Shown piece after piece: positions 38,701-52,695 of a stretch of DNA of 64,000 nt (its first letter is position 1; each line of letters begins with the position of its first letter). The notes under the pieces are model-generated. The model was not told the DNA's origin. It did not search any database and saw only the letters and a list, made by a program, of their open reading frames with translations. The DNA comes from Hymenolepis diminuta. Taxonomy: Eukaryota; Platyhelminthes; Cestoda; Cyclophyllidea; Hymenolepididae. The stretch covers positions 830,918 through 894,917 of the forward strand of contig CAADRB010000020.1 in the NCBI GenBank assembly GCA_900708905.1, given 5' to 3'. The position numbers and the translations under genes are program-made.

Positions 38701-41700
38701 TTAGGGGATGGGAAATTTCAATGCTAGTTAGTTAAAAAGGTCTTAGCAATCATCAAGTATTCACTTATGACAGTATGAAGGAATAATTGAGATGATAGGA
38801 CTGCCGCTAGATTTAGTTAATAGGCTCAGGAAATCACGGACTCGAACACACTCAAATAATGCACTTTCAACTTTGAAACATTAGGACAAAAACAGGGAGC
38901 ATAATATCCATAGGATAAAAAGTGGAAAACCTGAGGGATTAAAAATTCAAATGAAGTAAGACTATTTTGGGGGCAATGAGTGTATTCTCTACTTGTAGAT
39001 CATTTTACTGTTTCCATGGCTTATTACCGTCAATTTTCTTTAGACATGGTTAAAATTAAAAGATAAATCTCTGTGTCCTACAAAATGCATATTATGATAA
39101 ATATGTGATAATTATTATTTATTACTATCCCTCTAGCTTTGAAGCATTGACCACTAATAGCTTATATGCTCGTTAATGCACGTTTAACGAAGTAAAACTT
39201 ATTTAAATTGCAGGTTTTTTTATTAAAACAATGCATATTTCATGTAAGCTGTATTCGAAAAAGATTTATCCTGATATTTTCTTCAAGTTATTGCCTGAAA
39301 ATTTCAACAACGTATCACCCATATTTCCATGATCACAGCTGATAAATACTGTAAGAAACGTTTGAGGTGAGCAATTTTCGTGAGGTTTCGCCAGTAGATT
39401 CCCTAAAAGGTGAGTTCAGGTAAGTAAAGATGCTATGGACTTTCGAGTTTTAGGATTTCAAATATTATAAAGACTACCTCGGTATCGTCTAAAATCTGGA
39501 GTTGGCAAATATCTCAGAAATTGGTTTGCAATTAAAAAGTGGATATTTGAAGAGATGACTTCAAGCCAGACTACCGACAAGTTGACATTTACTAAGTTTC
39601 CTCCTCATCTGTTGTTTTCTAGGTAAATACTGTTAATTGCGATTCAGGTTCTCAAGAGATAGACTATGTAAAGTTTGTTCTGTAAAGGTGAATAAGAAAA
39701 GTCGGTGATTATTTTCCTGTTTATTTCCCTAAGAACGTAGCTCGCTTTTCACTCTTCTTAGGTTTGGATGAAAAAGTGAACTAGTAATCTATAAATATGC
39801 AATAAATATAGCTTTATTAATATTATTTAAGTTCAAGATAAGGATCGACATTTTATATTTAAAATTTGCGATTTCGAATTATATTTGTTAATAATTAAAT
39901 TTCAATAAAGGCATTTAAACAATTATTTGAAATCCCCATGTTCGAAGCGTTATTCATATTTTTTAAGTGCACATCTTAATTTAGGTTCTAAATGTGGATA
40001 GATATTTGTGAATTTAAAATTTAACAAAACGACCTTAACAAGGAAGAAAATTCTCAATTTTCTTTTTAGGTCATATATAATTTGACTAACACCTATTGAA
40101 GTAGTTTGTATATGTACATGGCCTGTGATTCCAACTCTTACTGAGTCATAACAATCCATTTCCGGTCCAACAAATAAGTGACTAATTATGATATTTTCAC
40201 GCTTTATTTAGTGTGAGTAAGCACTTGTATTTTCTTTAAGGTCCTTCTGTGTACTTTCGTTAAGAGTGTCACGATATTTTCATGTCACTGCTCATAGACT
40301 TGTGGAATTAAAAACAAGGTGATTTAAGGATACCTAAGAATTTAAGTGTTTAAGAAGTGTCAACAGTACACTCTGAAAAATGAAAATCCGTTGGTGGAGT
40401 GCAAAGATGGTGATCATTACAGAAATACATGCGAAGATCGTTCCAAAGCTTTCAAGAACTGTCATTGCAAAATACAAGGTCATGGATTCTCTATTGAAAC
40501 CCCAGCTTTTTAAGACGCTGTAGGTGGACACTATTGCATAATTAGGCTTTCAAATAAAACCTCGAGTTATATATAGGCCCCTCAAGTTTCTTTTATAATA
40601 ATGAATGATTAATAATTAAATTGTCTTATTATTTTTAAAGGAAAACCTTTCCCTTTTGTTAACGAATGCAGTGCAGAATGTCAATCTCAGCCCTCAGATT
40701 TCTACAGTCCATCATTCTAAACATCTACAAACTACACCTGATCTCGATTAATGCGAAGAATATGGTGATAAGTTCTTGTCAATTTCAATATACAATAAGA
40801 AACAGGGTTAGAAACTAACTGTTAAAAGCTTGCACTTTCGAGAACATCACATCTAGAAATGGAGGTTAAATTTGCTCATTGTGGTGGCCAAAAATTCGGC
40901 ATGGCTTGCAACGTTCCATAGATATATATATGTATGAACACTCATTCAAAAATCGGGGACGGTGGCTTAGTTACCTCCATACTACCTTGCCTATAAAAAG
41001 AGTGTGAATTTATTCTACCCTATGTATCCGGTCCACATAATAACGTAGTATCTCTCATTGCTTTACAATTCATAGACCAAAACTCTCCTCAACCGTATTT
41101 TAATATTCATTTATCAAATTAGTTGGAAGGATTATGGAAACTGTTTAACAGAAAGGTAGATGTAACCTATATTTACAAGAAGGATTTACTGATGTCATCA
41201 ACTTTCTGTTCTAACTCTTATTACGAAACTTATCTGATAGAATAATTAAGTTCATTGTGTTTGAGTCTTTTGCGTAAAATACCTTAATATGTTCACTCTT
41301 ACATATCAGATTAGTTTCAAACATGCTTAAACAAATCCTCTTAGTAGGTCCATTCTCATCCATTTATGCATATCCATTTAAGCTCTTTTCTTCATCACAA
41401 AATCGGATATAGCCCAGTTAAGTAGCCTCCACTAGAAAACTCTAGTAAGCTATACTACATTAAAGCTGCTATGGGCCATAAAAAAGAAGAAATAAATCGA
41501 AATAGTTTTGATGCTAGTCGGTCCAATTAAGCTAGCTAGTGGGCTCTGAATTCACTTAGCTTCCTAGAAAATAATGCTTGGAGTTTTGGATCATTCGGAC
41601 ACAATTAACAGTTAATGATTCCAGGAAGTAAAGTGTGAACTGCTCGATGAATCCAGAATTCAAGTGAAGTAAAACTCTTAATGCTTTTATTCTTTCATTA

Positions 41701-43174
41701 TACTTGATCTCTTCCCCTTACACCTCCTATTTGAACATTCTGTTTTACCTGTGCTTTGATGGTTTCTCCGTATACCTAGCAATTTACAACAGTCACATTA
41801 TTTGGATAGGCGTCACTGTTTGAATATCGAAGATGTGGATTCACTCGGGAACCTAGAGAGCAAGCCATGCGGTTTCACATATGGAGCATTACTACATACA
41901 TTATGCAAAAGGGGAACTGTTGGTAAATTGAGTCGAATGTGTTAGGTGCACTCAAGGGAACCTCAAGTTTCGTTCTTCATGTACTGGATTATCGATTATT
42001 GGATTATTCAACCACAGCTGAACTGTAAGACCACTAGTGACGTAACTGTTGGCTATTTAACCAGCCAATCAGTTATTGTGCATCTAGTTCTATATAAGCA
42101 AATTTGTCTTTTTAATAAAAAAATCTTGTTTGAGCTACAAGTTTTCTTCTTTCTTTCTGAAGTCTGAGTTTTTGTAACCTTACAAAAGGAAAAACTCGAA
42201 GAATCGAGAAATCAAATGAATCAAGATTTTTTAATATATATAAGGCTTGCTTTTGTATTCTACCTAACCTTCGCTTCCTCCCCTTCTCCTTCACCTCCCA
42301 GTGGGATATTTTACTTTTCCACTTGTTCAGAAGTATTCTCTATGCAATTTACATTAGTGGCTCTATTTGGGCATATGTCAATACTGAAAATTTAGTTAAT
42401 GAAATCCAGTTTTTCTATTTGCTTCCGTTACTCTTATAATTTATAGAAATTTACCCCCTATAAGATAAAAAAGATTTCTTTGAAATCGATATATTGCAAT
42501 GGACTTTCAAGTAAAACTCGTGCCTTTATTTCCCACTTAAACCATAGTTTAAATGACTGTAAAGGAGATTAAGACGACCTAGAGGATAGCGACAATCATT
42601 TACGTATTAAGCATCTGAGTCTTAAAGCTGTAGTTAATTAGAAGAGGAAAATTTTGAGCATCAATATGAGGAAAGAGTACTGTCAATTGCTCAAGTACTC
42701 TAAGGATGATTTCTCATACTTCTGAAGCAAAGAAGCAATTTTTCCACTACCCGTTCACTGGAGATGGGTCCATCTTCAGATGGCTGCTTTCTCATCCACA
42801 TTGGTCATTCGGATAATTGTTCCCCTGCTACCTCCAACTTAGTGATGATGAGTAAGCGATGATACATTAACCCAGTTTCCAGAACATATTTTCGCATCAT
42901 TAAAACTAATTTTATCACTGAGTGACCTGATCTTTTCTTGTTTAATATCTCCTAATAGAACTCCATTATATGAAACCAATGTGCAGAAGTCATCTCAGGA
43001 GCATAGGAATTTTAGTAAACTATAATTCGTCCAAAACTTCTACTGACTTCACAATAAACATGATTGAAAAGAGACAGAGAAGTCGGCTTGCACGCCCGTA
43101 CTAAGAAAGAAATAAAGAGGTGTTCGCGTAGTTAGAAAACTAAATTCGCGAAGGAATACAAAAAAATAAACCCA
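35703..43174. other. no feature identified
   Basis: This is AT-rich intergenic sequence of about 7.5 kb. Short ORFs at 37.2-37.9, 38.4, 40.0 and 41.9 kb show no domain or splice context I can support. Confidence 0.35.
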
Positions 43175-43390
43175 ATATTTGTCCTTCTGCTAAGTCAGAG
43201 GTCACAGGTTCGATGGCCATCGGGGCACATACGGTGAGTGAAATAGCCAACAACACTGAACTAATCCGACTAATGAGGGAATACCATAATTTCAATTTCC
43301 CACCAGAACGATTCCAAGGTGTTGTCTCTCCGTTCAAGTTAAGTGTTGGTAAACAATTTCCTAATTTGATCTGAGGGTTACTAAATGTGG
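43175..43390 (+). repeat. SINE copy S4
   Basis: It has the head end AGTCAGAGGTCACAGGTTCG with box B-like GGTTCGATGGCC, the junction ATCGGGGCACATACGGTGAG, a body with ATAGCCAACAACACTG, and a tail near GATCTGAGGGTTA. The 5' part of the head is missing or decayed. The 91-codon minus ORF over this stretch is antisense to the repeat. Confidence 0.65.
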
Positions 43391-46300
43391 GAGCCAGATA
43401 ACTGGGACATATCAATAATCAACTTAAAGGAGGAAAAAGGACCGAGGCTTGCCATGCGGTAGGTAGAATACTAAGATAAATCGATAACCGAATAATGGGA
43501 GTAGTTAAAAATGGTAAACACCTGTTATCTACAGATCACCTTTTAGATCTTAACTTTAATTAACTTCAGTTAAATCTAGCAGAGAAACAAGCAAAATTGC
43601 CTTGCCTACTAAAGAAAAAACCCAAATTGATTAAAACCGGAATGGAAACTTCAACAAATTATAAGTCCTTCGTATCATTTTTTGTCCTGCAAATGGAATC
43701 CGACTTTGACACTGGTATTCATAATTACATTTTTGAGTTGTAGTATTATAAATCCTTTGCCCGGAAATGAAAATTTTTCCTCTATTGTTGCAAAAGTTAA
43801 CGCGAACTGCTTTATAGCACTATTATATCAGATTTCGGAAGAATTGCAAATGGCTGCAAAGATCTTTTAACCGTCCTAGATGCATGCTTCTGTCGTTATA
43901 AAACTAATTGGAAGCACTTTTTAAGGTGCAGAATTGTAACAATAAAAAGAGTTCAAACCTTATTCCTTAATGAACTAATTTCTACTATGCTTAAAAGCTA
44001 AGCTCCAATCCGAACGCATCACTATGGAATACCTAAATCTAAACAGTTTTAAAGACAAAGAGAGATCTTTCACTGACTAAGTTCAAGTGGATTCTTCGTA
44101 TCTCCAAAATGCCTCAAATCATACTATCCTTGTCATTTACAGCCATATTGTTCCCTCTTCAACCGGCAATTTCGCACGATATTTAATTAGTCAATTGTTT
44201 TATGAATGGTTCTAAATAACTAATCATTTTCAGGTTTTCACGCAAAGCTAAATCCTGAAATTTAAATGATTTCAACATATGTCATTCATATATTTGAGAA
44301 TTTTATTACACTTTTGACATGATGCTGATAAACGGAGCACAAAGCCACAGATGAGAAATTCTTGCAGGTGGTCTGTAAGTCGTCAATCAGTCTTGTCAAT
44401 ATATGGACACATTCTGTTCTTGAAAGCCTACCAGGTAATGGGATAAAGAATGTTATTGGTCTAGCGGTGTTTTGACTTTCAAACATATGAAGACGACTTT
44501 TATTTATACAAATAGTCATTTATTGAACTAATGAAAGGTTTTGGGGTATCCGCACTTTTGTACTGTCTTTCCCTGGGTCCGAGTCAACTGCAGCCTAACA
44601 ATACCTAGCCGCAAGAACTGGACTTTCTAGTATTACTTCATTGTCAAAATAGTCTTGTTTTTCAATAGTTATTTTGTAAAGCCAAGGAAAATGCCGAGAA
44701 TTGTTACGGTCAGGTTTAATTATCTTTTTTATTGCAGTTAATTTTAAGCCTTTGATGGTTTATTTAAATATCCAAACGACCCCGGTTTTTCCACATTGTG
44801 GCTATTGGGAGCTGCTAACAACAGCTGAATAAGGAGATGTCGTGACACAAAGGCTGGAATATCGTTTTTCCATAACTGACATGTTCACGATAATTTCAAC
44901 CAAACCTTTAAAGAGACTGTCTCAAAAATGAGAAAGGTGACTAAGGCAGAACAACGCGTTTGATGTCTTAAGTTGACAGCCGACATTAGTCTCTCTAAGA
45001 TATTTTTTCAATGCATTAGCCACTAATTTTGAACAAAATATCATTCGCCAAAAATATGCCGATTTATAATCACCTATTCTGAAAAGTCACGCAAAACATG
45101 CACGGCAGATGGAATTCTTTGCGTCGTATCTATTTGATCAGCATAGTTCATATTGAGTGAGAGCTAGGGCTTCGCATATTTTTTTAGTTAGCACTTAAAT
45201 TATTAGTCATAAAAAACTCGAGTCAGTGTCTAAATATAGTTGGGATATTTTAGCAGATTAATTAAATATAGGAGATGCCTAAAAATCAACTTCCTCTAAA
45301 GGTTACAATTTGTTTAAATGCTCAAAAGTTACCGGCACAATATCCACCTCGAAAACTGGTCGGTGAGTACAAAATTGGTGAAGGATCATTACAGAAAACT
45401 CATTCAGGTCGACACAAAGATTGTCCAGAACAGCTATTCAAAACTTCTCGTCTCGAATGGTGAAAGGTACCGCCCGAAAATGCTCGTACACAATTTCATT
45501 TACCGATAAAACCAGTTTTAATGTTTATTATTTTAGGTAAAAATTAAGAAAATTGATTAATATTTAAATTATGGGATTTTTAAATAAAGAGTTATTTATT
45601 AACAACAATTTATTTTTTGGATACTCTGGTAATGAGGCGTAAATTTCGGAGAAATTTATCATGTCGCAGGAAATTCCAACCTAAGAATAAGTATTTACAT
45701 ATTTCGTTAAGTAATAATATCCTTACAACCTATGGCATATTTCCTATTTGACTTGCGCTAACCGCAAATCTGAAAGATTTATAAAGTGGGAGCCTCTAGG
45801 AGAAGATGTCAATGGAAGATGGAGAAAACCTACCAAGCTGGCGCCTTTTTCAACAGCAAAAATCAGCTTCTCCAAGATGAAAATGAGACAATCGGAGCCA
45901 GAATATTTTACCAGGGAAGAACAGAGAGAAGGCATCAACCCTGTGACCAGTAATCTAAAAAGTCATTAATTGGAAGAGCGAAATTCGTGTAATAGATGTC
46001 AGATAACTGAGGAAAATCAGTAAACCCTCTGCGTAAGGAGTCATAATCAGGAAGCCGTGAGAGTATAAAGTATGATGATAATAATCGATAAGCAAGTCAT
46101 GAAACTTATCGGCAGTAAGGATACGGAAAGATACGGATGTTTGGGCAAAGCTCATATATCGGCTTAAGCCATCTAAAAATGTTCTGCGGTTATTAAGGTG
46201 AGATTGATACTGCCGTCACCCAGTAATTTGAACTTTTATTTATACAGATTTATACCAACTTCTACTATTCAAAAAATTGGAACTGATTTACGGAATTCAG

Positions 46301-47039
46301 TCTTTGTTCGTGAATACCTGTTAATCTATTCACCGCTCTTCAAACTAAACTCTGAGCTAAACACCCCAAACATCTCAAGAGAAGGTCCTAAAAAACAAAA
46401 GTTTTTCCCCAATCTTTGCAACTTGCATTTTCATTTTACCTCTATTATCTTTTATTTTAGCTAAGTAGAGGAAGTATTTTCCGCTACTCCTTCTTTGACC
46501 AAGGGCGTAGCACTCTAGAGCTTTTAATGAAAACAAGCACATTAACTTTTGATACTTTCCTGTTCTATCAATACTGTTGGTCATATATTTCAAATGTGTC
46601 CCAGTGAGTATTGTAATTATTACCTTTGACTTCAAGAGGAACAAATCGTCATTCCGAACACACGTTAGTTTAGGTATCAACTTGAAAAAAAGACAATTAG
46701 GCCATTGTCACACTCGCATATGACCATCAAGTAGTGAGAAAGCAGCTCTTAGACAACTGGAATTAATACTGGATTAGCCCAAATCCATCTGTTTAATACC
46801 TGCATAAAAAGTCAAATTTTCTAGTTTCTTAGTTCTTCCTGTCATCTGTAAGGCACCGTGATCACTATTTTGGCTGACAATAGAGTCTTTGCTGTAGCAT
46901 AATCGGATCTCTATGGTATGTTTAAGAGACTGCATTCTGCTGGTTAATGGAGTAATTTTATAATTGCATAAATCTTTAAGTAGAGCTTGCAATTTGATGT
47001 AAACTGACACTGTGACTTGTGTGTCTACAAGTACCAGAA
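43391..47039. other. intergenic, one possible old repeat
   Basis: No gene is supported. A segment at about 45.76-46.0 kb resembles one at about 55.0-55.15 kb (see the repeat entries). ORFs in two frames at 45275-45509 overlap each other and are not convincing. Confidence 0.35.
45880..46000 (+). repeat. diverged dispersed repeat, copy A
   Basis: It shares AACAGAGAGAAGGC, then AACC and a run of A near AATCTAAAAAGTC, in the same order and spacing as the copy at 55.03 kb. The class is unknown; the frame over it (REEQREG) might be a retroelement remnant, but that is a guess. Confidence 0.35.
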
Positions 47040-47089
47040 NNNNNNNNNNNNNNNNNNNNNNNNNNNNNNNNNNNNNNNNNNNNNNNNNN
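47040..47089. other. assembly gap (50 N)
   Basis: A run of exactly 50 N, the same length as the gap near 63 kb, which suggests a placeholder of unknown true size. The flanks are not mariner. Confidence 1.
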
Positions 47090-47289
47090 CCCTCAAACTA
47101 CCACAAGATGACAAGGAGGTAATACTATCCAATGTTCACATGCCAGTTGTCAAATTCACTCTCCAAGTGGAGATTAAATTTAAACACACCTGATGTCATT
47201 TGATAAATTTCTATGTCTGTCCACTTTGCCTCATCGGACGTGGATTTGCGAGGGAAGTTCATTTTCGGTAAAATTAACAGACTTTGAGG

Positions 47290-47480
47290 GCATGAATAGA
47301 ATTACAAATAGGTCATGGGTTTGGTTCCTAGTGAAATAAATGACCAACCGCACTGATTAATTCTAGTTAACATAAAGGGTTGCAGAATTCGAGTTCTCAT
47401 TAGGGAGGCTTCTTGATGCCATTATATACCCTAGATAAACGTTGAAAATCTTTTCCTACATGGGCTAGGGAAATATAGCT
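47290..47480 (+). repeat. SINE copy S5
   Basis: It has a decayed head (AATAGGTCATGGGTTTGGTT), then a good body: AAATGACCAACCGCACTG, AGGGTTGCAGAATTCGAG, GGGAGGCTTCTTGATGCC, and a tail near GGGCTAGGGAAATAT. Confidence 0.65.
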
Positions 47481-50189
47481 CAAATTCGTATTTCAACACT
47501 TGGCTGTTATTGGTAATTATTATCAGTTAGCTGAAATACTGTTGGAAGAAAACAGTGGAAGTTTCTAGTGCTAATGTCTAAGATGTTGAAATAAATAAAA
47601 GTTAGTTGCAAATTATCATTATATCTTTTGCACCTTCTGGCTTCCTTGTTGCAGGAGAGGCTTTAGAAAGGAATTCATCAACACAGAACAGTGAAAAATG
47701 TTTCAGTTATTGTCCTTTCTAGCTTTTTGAAGGTAGAAGGGGTACAGGAGAAGGATTAAGCCTCCTTACTTGAACGAAATTTTACATGGAAGCGATAGAT
47801 AGCGGGGAAAATTGACAAAAAGTTCAAAGGTCCAGGAAACAATCAATAATCTGCCGTAGACAAACTCATAAATCACATTCTCAAGAAATTCGATGTATAT
47901 CTATATCTTACACTTTGTGTCAAATGTTGGCCAAGTAATACAATCATAATCATAATACCAGTCAAGACTTTTAAAGCATTTTCATTTCTTTTCACAGGCC
48001 TAATCAACTCACATTTACATTTTAGTCTAGGATCACAGAGGAATAAGTAGGTGAAAGTTAAATGTTATTAATACAAATTAATTTAATCGTATTCTCACCA
48101 CTTTCAATATTTTGGCGATGCAAACACTTGTAACTTTTAGTAGTGGTGGGATTTTAATTACCCCAGGGCTGTTAAATCTGTAGAACAAACGAAGGATATA
48201 TACCCCTATTTTTATTTTTTTGCCTTGAACTGATTAAGTAAATTTTTCATAATTTATTAGATCTTTAGGTATTTATTCAAATGAAGAGGAGCTGAGCTAG
48301 AAACTTGAAATTGTGAAACAGCTGGCTATCCCTGGAGTGATTTGCCAACATACTTTTGGAACACAAAGGTTCGTATCTCCAAACGTTTCATGAATGAAAT
48401 AAAACATATCCACGTCTCTCACCCTCAAAATAACTTTGGCATGCTTTTTACTAAGTTCTCACACTCGCTTTTGAGGTAGATTGACATTTGAGCATTTGGA
48501 AAGGCGTCTGGAAGCATAAAAAATTCTTTTTTGTTTCAACAGCGAGCTTTTCCTTTGCTGATCTCATTATTTGAAGCCTGCAAGGTGGAGCTGATAATCG
48601 TCCCTATGGTTCTTATTCCCAGTCTCCCCCTTGTCGAATTCCCCAAAATATGAATCATGGTTACCGCCCCTACGACTGACTCCGCGTTGTATGTCTCCAT
48701 GTTGGTTGAACGGTTTTGAGAAAAAATAGCAAATTCCGTTCTGTCGCTGCGTTGACAGCGACATCTGAAAATAGCATATCTGCCACCTGTTAATAGAGGT
48801 GGCGATTTTTGGCCATTAAAGTTAAAAATGAAATGTTCAATGTGTATCACGAGTTGTTGAAGAGGTGTGAAATGGTACAGTTGTTGGCTTTAAAGCAATC
48901 TTACTTGGAAACTTAAGAAAAAAGCTTATGTTAGCTCTCTTGGGAGTACAAATGTTAATCGCTAATGCTGACACTGGATCTCTCAGTCAAACAAATTATA
49001 ACCACACAGGCAACGCTACTCTACGATTAGTTCATTTTGCATAAATGACAAGTAATTTCTACTAAATTTAATTATCCGATTGAGGTTGACAGATGGGATT
49101 AATTTGACTTTGAGATAACAGAAAATGCAAGAAGTAATATAGCAAAACGAATTAAGGCAGCTAACAGAATCCTTCATCAATTTTTACGCCCTTTGATTAA
49201 CTACACGTTGACCTCTAATCTCGATTGACTAGTAAATTGATAAAAGGGCTCAAATAGAATTTAATAATATTTACGATGGAAAACGAAAAATGCACCCCCT
49301 TTTTATCATGATGGGTAAGTGAAATCGTATAACAAGGAGTAAAGAGGAAGGAGTTAGAGTAGGACTAAATAATGAAATCAGTTCATTAAAAGAGTCCTGC
49401 TACATTTGCATTTAGGATTCATTTGATTATCCACATTTTACTCAATTGATATAGTTCATGGCCTCAAATCTTTGCGTTATTAAGTCCAAATTTCGGGATA
49501 TTATCTCTAGGTTTTTGGGTAGACTTATCCTAGTTGTTCAGAGCCTAGTAAAAAGTCGATTCCATTAAATTATCAGTTATAACCTATCGATAAATTATTC
49601 CTTTCCTATAGCCATGAGTAACCGATATAGGCTAGCCAAGATGATAGTAGGATTTCACTTATGGTGAACTCGAACAGAACCGAAATGCTGGGAAAATTTT
49701 CTCCCATATCCTTTTATGGATATCTTCCTTGATCATGTTTTACAAGTTAATTTCTTTTTCTGATTCTAAAATCCACTCGAGCTTTTAGACAGATGTTCAT
49801 TAGATAGATTTCGAAGTTTTCAATAATTTTAGATGAGTACGGCAAGCGGAAGTGTTCATAGTTGATTCATCCGTTGAAATAGTTTCGAAATCGTCCAGCT
49901 GGTGTCCGTTGAGTAGTGACCAATTAGCTATTACGACGATGGGTTAGGTCTTCAAAAGGACTGTGAAAGCAGGAGACTGCCTTGAGGATCGTTTTAATGG
50001 AAATTATTAGAATTAAAATAGGCAGACATAGTCTTAATGTAGAGGTTAGACAGATAAACAATAGGACGCAAAACAGAACGAGATGGGAGCATTTCACTAT
50101 CCATGTCTTATGCAATATAAGGGATCTTTGTTGATAACTGTGACTGGAGAACAGTAATTAAACATGATTCGAATTTCAAATATAGGTTC
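47481..50189. other. no gene supported
   Basis: This is intergenic sequence. The stretch 48567-48850 is less AT-rich and has two overlapping minus ORFs with a possible acceptor (TATTTTCAG before ATG at 48764), but I saw no donor and no family. The remainder shows nothing. Confidence 0.35.
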
Positions 50190-50596
50190 ATGCTGTGGTT
50201 GTTTCTCTGTTGGTCTGCACTTATGAAGAGATTGTTTACTGATTTAGCTGATGAATTCGAGAATACCAGACTCGCTGAAAGGTCCCCAAATGTTAAAAAA
50301 TTACTTGAGATCGTCTCAGAATTGTCCAGAAGGAGTAGGTCAGATAATCTGAAAGTGGAACTGTACAAAAGACAGTAGTAAAAAGGCTCATTAGAATCAA
50401 TGGGACAAATCGGTTACTGTGTGAAATTGTGTTCTGTTCGACGCTTAGTAGCATGCAAAATAGAACAAGATGGGTAATAAAAGGTGTTCTTCTCACAAGG
50501 GGTTCCTCTAAAGCATTGAGTTGTTGTGAGTTTATACGAACTAAGCTTGACAGCCAACGTTCATTCAACATCGTAATAGATCACCGAAGATTATAG
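50190..50596 (+). CDS. tentative small secreted protein gene
   Basis: I do not recognise this gene. An ATG at 50190 opens a frame with a short hydrophobic start (MLWLFLCWSALM), then a charged, helix-like segment (FENTRLAERSPNVKKL). A donor-like TAG|GTCAGA after 50338 and an acceptor CTCATTAG before 50395 would remove 56 bases and keep the phase. The result is 116 residues with NGT and NRT glycosylation sequons and cysteines in LCEIVFC and SCCEF. Without the splice the first frame stops at 50378. The minus strand is also open over part of the region, which weakens the case. Confidence 0.2.
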
Positions 50597-52569
50597 TGCA
50601 CTCTATGTGGTGAAACTTGAAACTTACACATGGATATTTGCCTAGAGACATGTTAAATCTGTTGTTAGGTTCTGGTAATGAAATCTGAAACCGAGAGCTC
50701 GTCTTCCACATATTAACTATCAGCGTCTCATTGAGGAGTCGACTCAGTGTGAGTAGAAGCAAAATACTGGAATCTTATTTCCAATATTCGTGGTATTGGA
50801 AGTAAAATTACTCCCTGTAATAAAGACTGAAATATAAGACAAATTGAGTGCATTTTGGTGCTTTTTAAATAATAACAGGGCCAAATATGCTCAGAATGGG
50901 AGTCTTACCAGTAAAAGGAAAATACAGATGATTACCTTCGACCCTTTAAGCTCAATTCATTATATTAGATAGGCAAAATTATTAACAATTACTATAAGAT
51001 AGATCAAACAATGACTGAATGAGGGCAATAGGAGGAGATTGATTCAAGGATCTGAAAAGCGTTTTTTCACGCATTCATCGGATTAAGTATATAATGTTAC
51101 GTTTTTGCATTATTGCAAGGTTAGACGTCCTAAAGTCTGAATTTATTTGTCAGATTTAGCATATTCACTCAATAGTCTAGTGCTTGTGGACCAAATTTAG
51201 AGATTAGTCACCTTGAGTTCAGTACATCCGTCTAATATTCCCCAATGCTTAACACTAGCTAAGATGTTCTAAAGTGGGACATTACATAATGACCTCTTTA
51301 GTTATTAATTTTATTTCATTTGTGTTGGCCTTATCACAAAACTTTTAATTATAGCTCTCAATATGTATGTAGTATTAAATATTTTCTTTTTCAAATTTAT
51401 TATCACTTCATGAATTCATTTAGTCGAAATGATTCCTTACGGTTCGTGTCAGACGACTAGAGTAGGAAAGGAATATTATTCAATATCAGTTTGGCAACGC
51501 AAAGACAGGAAAAACTGAAAGTAACCATTCTTTTATGCCCTTTTGACATCGGTTCGATTGATGTTTAATTTCGATTTTAGCTGAATAGGAAAATACTCTG
51601 AATATTAATTTTCATAAAACATTAATGTCACAAGATCGTGTGATTAAAAATAAGAGCGCACTTCGACTTGCTTAAATTTATTGATTAGATTGCATTCCTT
51701 CGTCCGTAGTAGCACCAGAACCAAGATTTGCATATGCGATATTAATGATGGTATAGTCTCTCTCCAGTCGCTTAAAGTCAGGCTTCTTTATGATGACCCT
51801 ATAACTTGTATAAAAGTGCTTTCCTATATCAATTAAAAGCACATTTCGACTAAGGACAGCCTAAATTAGCAATAGTTTCAGAACTAATGAAATAATAAGT
51901 AAATCTATATCACGTTCCGAATTTTACACCAAATTAACATATCACTCTGATAATATACTTTCCTCATGGCCCCAGTAGCACAAAACGTAACACATTTTTT
52001 GATAAATTTCAATAACGTTGCGATTACTTTCACCGAACAAATCGCCGAGTGGGGCCAGAGATTTTAATAACAACTCTTCTTATATGATTTAAATCGCTGA
52101 TTTTTTCTCAGTTTTTATTGAGTTTGTCAGCCCCGTCCAGCCTGAAACTTTTTAATGAAATTCTAGAAATCACTTTACATCGATTTTGATTAGGAATCAG
52201 TTATATTGTTCAGATTCGTTTACTCATGTTCCTGGTATCAAAGGACGATGCTTATAATATATACTATGTTCTTATTTAAGTTTCATGTTTTTAGCAAGTT
52301 CTCATAAACTATGATATACAGAATTTTAAAAATGTTGCTTCCAAAGCAGATCTCTGGAAGTTTAAAGCTTTAACAACTCCTTAAATTACTCGCATACTAA
52401 GAAATTTAAAGTCCAGCTATTCGAGTGCGATGTTTGTTGTGGATCATTACAAATAATCCCGCTCCGATTGATATAAGGGCCACCAAGAACCATTATGCAA
52501 AACTCTGAATCAGAAGTGGTTTAAGAAACTTCAAACTGATGACTTAGTGGTTGACGAGTTCATTTTGGA
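50597..52569. other. no feature identified
   Basis: This is AT-rich intergenic sequence without a repeat or exon that I can name. Confidence 0.4.
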
Positions 52570-52695
52570 AATCAGGAATTATGGGTTGAAGGTCTTTGGA
52601 GCATATCCAGCAAGCTGATTGGCTAATCGCAGTAGTTAAGTCTGACTGATAAAGGGGTTGAGCAGTTCAAATTTCTCACCGGAAAGTCTCTTCAA
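52570..52695 (+). repeat. SINE copy S6
   Basis: It contains GGCTAATCGCAGTAGTTAAG, TCTGACTGATAAAGGGGTTG and AAATTTCTCACCGG, in register with S9. The head before it (GGGTTGAAGGTC, GAGCATATCCAGCAAG) is decayed, and the 3' tail is cut short. Confidence 0.6.

Noticed and set aside
43140..43415. 91-codon minus ORF
   Set aside because: It is antisense to SINE copy S4.
44286..44519. 77-codon minus ORF as a gene
   Set aside because: It has no domain, splice context or repeat support; likely chance.
45275..45509. two overlapping plus ORFs as an exon
   Set aside because: They are in different frames with no recognised motif. A GTGAGT donor at about 45363 is present but no matching exon was found.
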